Source: Clostridium sp. CAG:710 (GTDB lineage Bacteria > Bacillota_I > Bacilli_A > RF39 > UBA660). Taken from it: 43,271 nt of DNA. A program made the translations under genes and the position numbers. How positions within the stretch are numbered: position 1 is the first letter of the stretch; the number at the start of each line of letters is the position of its first letter. The notes beneath the pieces were generated by a model that searched no databases, had not been told where the DNA came from, and saw only the letters and a program-made list of their open reading frames with translations. Positions 41,743-43,271 of this stretch are shown piece after piece. Location of the stretch: the NCBI GenBank assembly GCA_000432595.1, contig HF996852.1:1-43271 (forward strand). The letters run 5' to 3'.

Positions 41743-42153
41743 TTAAACTCCATTAACAATAGTATCGCCTAAACATTTTATTGCACCAATACAGCTAAGT
41801 TTAATAGTAAAGAAATCTTCAGTTGAAACATATGGAAGTGCTGAGGTTTGGTCTGGATTTGGAGCTAATACTCTAAATGTTGCACATTCATCATCTAAAG
41901 ATTCTATTCTAAAAACTGAACTAGTATTAGTTGCTCCATTTAATGTATATGGCATAGTCCATAATGTATTATTACAGCAACTATATATAGTTATTGGCCT
42001 TGTATTAAAACATACTATATTAGCAGTAGGTCCTAAAAAAGGACGTGAACAACTATTATCAACACAAGACTCATTTTTATTTTGTTGTAAACACAAAATA
42101 ACTTCAAGAATTTCGGCTAAACAAGAAGTATTTTTAGAAGTATTTCCACACAT
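41743..42153 (-). CDS. CotY/CotZ-family spore coat protein (copy 1)
   Basis: 136 residues, Cys-rich. It starts MCGNTSKNTSCLAEILEVIL and has the SCSRPFLGP segment, a central beta region (FNTRPITIYSCCNN, VFRIESLDDECATFRVL) and the C-terminal LSCIGAIKCLGDTIV. These match the CotY/CotZ pattern, in which FRVEKL..CCATL and CFCAIQCL recur in the outer coat and crust. About 40 per cent of residues look shared with the neighbouring copy by eye. GGAAAGGAGG site. It follows copy 2 by 15 bases, so one operon, transcribed on the minus strand. Confidence 0.82.
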   Translation of the reverse strand: MCGNTSKNTSCLAEILEVILCLQQNKNESCVDNSCSRPFLGPTANIVCFNTRPITIYSCCNNTLWTMPYTLNGATNTSSVFRIESLDDECATFRVLAPNPDQTSALPYVSTEDFFTIKLSCIGAIKCLGDTIVNGV

Positions 42154-42168
42154 AATTATCCTCCTTTC

Positions 42169-42579
42169 CTATAAATCAACAATAGTGTCGCCTAAACATT
42201 TAATAGCACATACACAGTCTAAGTTAATAGTTGCACTTTGTCTTAACGTTATATATTCTCTAGCGCCTTCTGAATTATCTGGATTAGCTATTAATAAGCT
42301 TACTAAAACACAACAACCTTCAACTTTTTCTACTCTGAAAATACTGGTTTTACCTTCTTGCGTTTCTCCATTAATTGTAGCTGTATAATTTATTTCAATT
42401 AAATTGTTGTTACAACCATAAAATGTAATTGGTCTTGTATTATAACACTCAACATTAACTGGAGTTCCTAAAAAAGGTTTTGAGCAAGTATTATCTATTT
42501 GTTCACATTCACAAGCACATTGTAGTTTTTGAATAAGTTTTAGTATTTTACCTAGGCAGCAATTATTTCTCTCTTGCAT
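42169..42579 (-). CDS. CotY/CotZ-family spore coat protein (copy 2)
   Basis: 136 residues, the same length as its neighbour. It starts MQERNNCCLGKILKLIQKLQ, has CSKPFLGTPVNVECYNTRPI, VFRIEKVEGCC-like IFRVEKVEGCCVLVSLL and ends LDCVCAIKCLGDTIVDL, the CotY/CotZ core. Many Cys residues could allow disulfide cross-linking in the coat or crust. First gene of the two-gene minus-strand operon, AAAGGAGTG site. A sporulation promoter is expected upstream (42580-42743), but I found no convincing SigE or SigK match. Confidence 0.85.
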   Translation of the reverse strand: MQERNNCCLGKILKLIQKLQCACECEQIDNTCSKPFLGTPVNVECYNTRPITFYGCNNNLIEINYTATINGETQEGKTSIFRVEKVEGCCVLVSLLIANPDNSEGAREYITLRQSATINLDCVCAIKCLGDTIVDL

Positions 42580-42743
42580 AAAATCACTCCTTTTCTTTTT
42601 CTATTATAAGATATTCATGGTTTTTTACTTGGTGCGTATTAATACCTATACTTTATAATATTCTTAGACTTTTATTTTAATGAAAACTTCTTTTTCGACA
42701 AAATTCTATTATGTAGTTAGATATTATAATATTGGTGATAATA

Positions 42744-43184
42744 ATGAAATTAAAGTTTGCATTTCTAATTGTTTTGGCTATATTATTTGGATTTGTATCT
42801 GCAAGAGTAGTATATGGAAAAATTAGGGTTCCTGTTAGTAATGGAGAGAATATATATTTTTTACAGGAAGGTATGTCATCTGATAAAAATGAGTTTGATG
42901 GTGATGATAAAAAGTATGATTACATAGTTGAAAAGATTGGCGATAAATATTATGCCTATGTAGGTATTACAACTAATTTATCAAATGCTAATAAGATAAA
43001 AAAAATATATGATAACAAGAATATTGATACTTATATTAGAAAAAGAAATATAAAAAATGAAGAGTTTTATAACAACCTAGAACAATATGATATTTTGTTA
43101 TCAGGGGCTCTAAAGGATAAGGATGTTTTATCTATAAATAAAGTTATATTATCAAGTTATGAAGAAATGGCTTTAAAAAGTTAG
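42744..43184 (+). CDS. SPOR-type membrane protein, SpoIIB-like position
   Basis: 146 residues. An N-terminal membrane helix at 4-22 (KFAFLIVLAILFGFVSARVV) precedes an extracytoplasmic domain. Residues about 60-135 have the SPOR-like pattern YYAYVGITTNLSNANKIKKIYDN...IDTYIRKRNI, in which a beta-alpha-beta unit binds denuded septal peptidoglycan. It lies directly upstream of radC, the place of spoIIB in Bacillus (spoIIB-maf-radC-mreBCD), so a SpoIIB-like septum role in engulfment is a reasonable inference. Start: ATG 42744 after GGTGAT. Confidence 0.6.
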   Translation: MKLKFAFLIVLAILFGFVSARVVYGKIRVPVSNGENIYFLQEGMSSDKNEFDGDDKKYDYIVEKIGDKYYAYVGITTNLSNANKIKKIYDNKNIDTYIRKRNIKNEEFYNNLEQYDILLSGALKDKDVLSINKVILSSYEEMALKS

Positions 43185-43226
43185 GAAAAATCAAATAAAC
43201 AGATAATAATATAATTGGTGATTAAA

Positions 43227-43271
43227 ATGATAAGAGATATTCCTAAATGTGAAAGGCCTAGGGAAAGACTT
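43227..43271 (+). CDS. radC: RadC family protein, 5' fragment
   Basis: Only the first 15 residues are in the window: MIRDIPKCERPRERL, the usual RadC (JAB-domain, UPF0758) start, in which PxxERPREKL is conserved. GGTGATT site before the ATG. The gene continues beyond the right edge. Synteny with the SPOR-type gene upstream supports it. Confidence 0.75.
   Translation, partial: MIRDIPKCERPRERL

Overview
The window is a stretch of low-GC Gram-positive chromosome. The coding DNA is AT-rich, with AGGAGG or GGTGAT ribosome binding sites, TTGACA/TATAAT promoters, U-tailed hairpin terminators and a T-box riboswitch. The division genes ftsA-ftsZ, sepF and divIVA, the replication genes dnaE and dnaB, the forespore sigma factor sigG and two CotY/CotZ-type coat proteins point to the Firmicutes, probably an uncultured Bacilli-like lineage that can, or recently could, form endospores. 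I cannot name the species. Trp is encoded by TGG, so the code is not the Mycoplasma one. Yet almost every gene stops at TAA or TAG; the only TGA stop is followed directly by TAA.

Layout. 1-867: the 3' end of a helicase-associated-domain protein and a small unknown gene. 951-3921: a compact bacteriocin-type locus with a C39 peptidase/ABC exporter, a very short membrane accessory protein, two double-glycine-leader peptides (both missed by ordinary length cut-offs) and a small membrane protein that may be the immunity factor. 4024-8733: ftsA, ftsZ and an ftsK/spoIIIE DNA translocase. 8751-9788 (minus): an HEXXH metallopeptidase. 9929-15625: deoD, the yfmF/yfmH peptidase-like pair, an unknown gene, fmt and an unknown membrane-anchored protein. 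15726-19157: tRNA-Ile, rpmB (minus) and dnaE. 19236-19916: a CmpB-type membrane protein.

19917-21616 looks like an accessory insertion: a 311-base gap full of inverted repeats, then a Nudix hydrolase fused to an ATP-grasp domain. 21743-24951: rpsO with a structured leader, a small unknown gene, pnp and a Nudix gene. 25040-25467 is the decayed remnant of a DpnII-type restriction endonuclease, followed by a HerA-like ATPase. 27498-29760: sepF, divIVA and dnaB. 29795-31766: a serine T-box controlling an HD-family, alarmone-hydrolase-like gene and serS. 31856-35512: a PD-(D/E)XK transposase/nuclease-family gene and a P-type cation ATPase. 35579-36844: an unknown gene and sigG. 36958-40196: a leucine-rich-repeat surface protein and a GT4 glycosyltransferase. 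40193-43271: rodA/ftsW (minus), a small unknown gene, two coat proteins (minus), a SpoIIB-like SPOR-type membrane protein and the start of radC.

Most of the window is housekeeping: division, replication, RNA decay, translation and envelope. The accessory interest lies in the bacteriocin locus, the Nudix/ATP-grasp fusion with its hairpin-rich upstream region, and the restriction-enzyme remnant. Families were assigned by reading motifs by eye; no database search was run.
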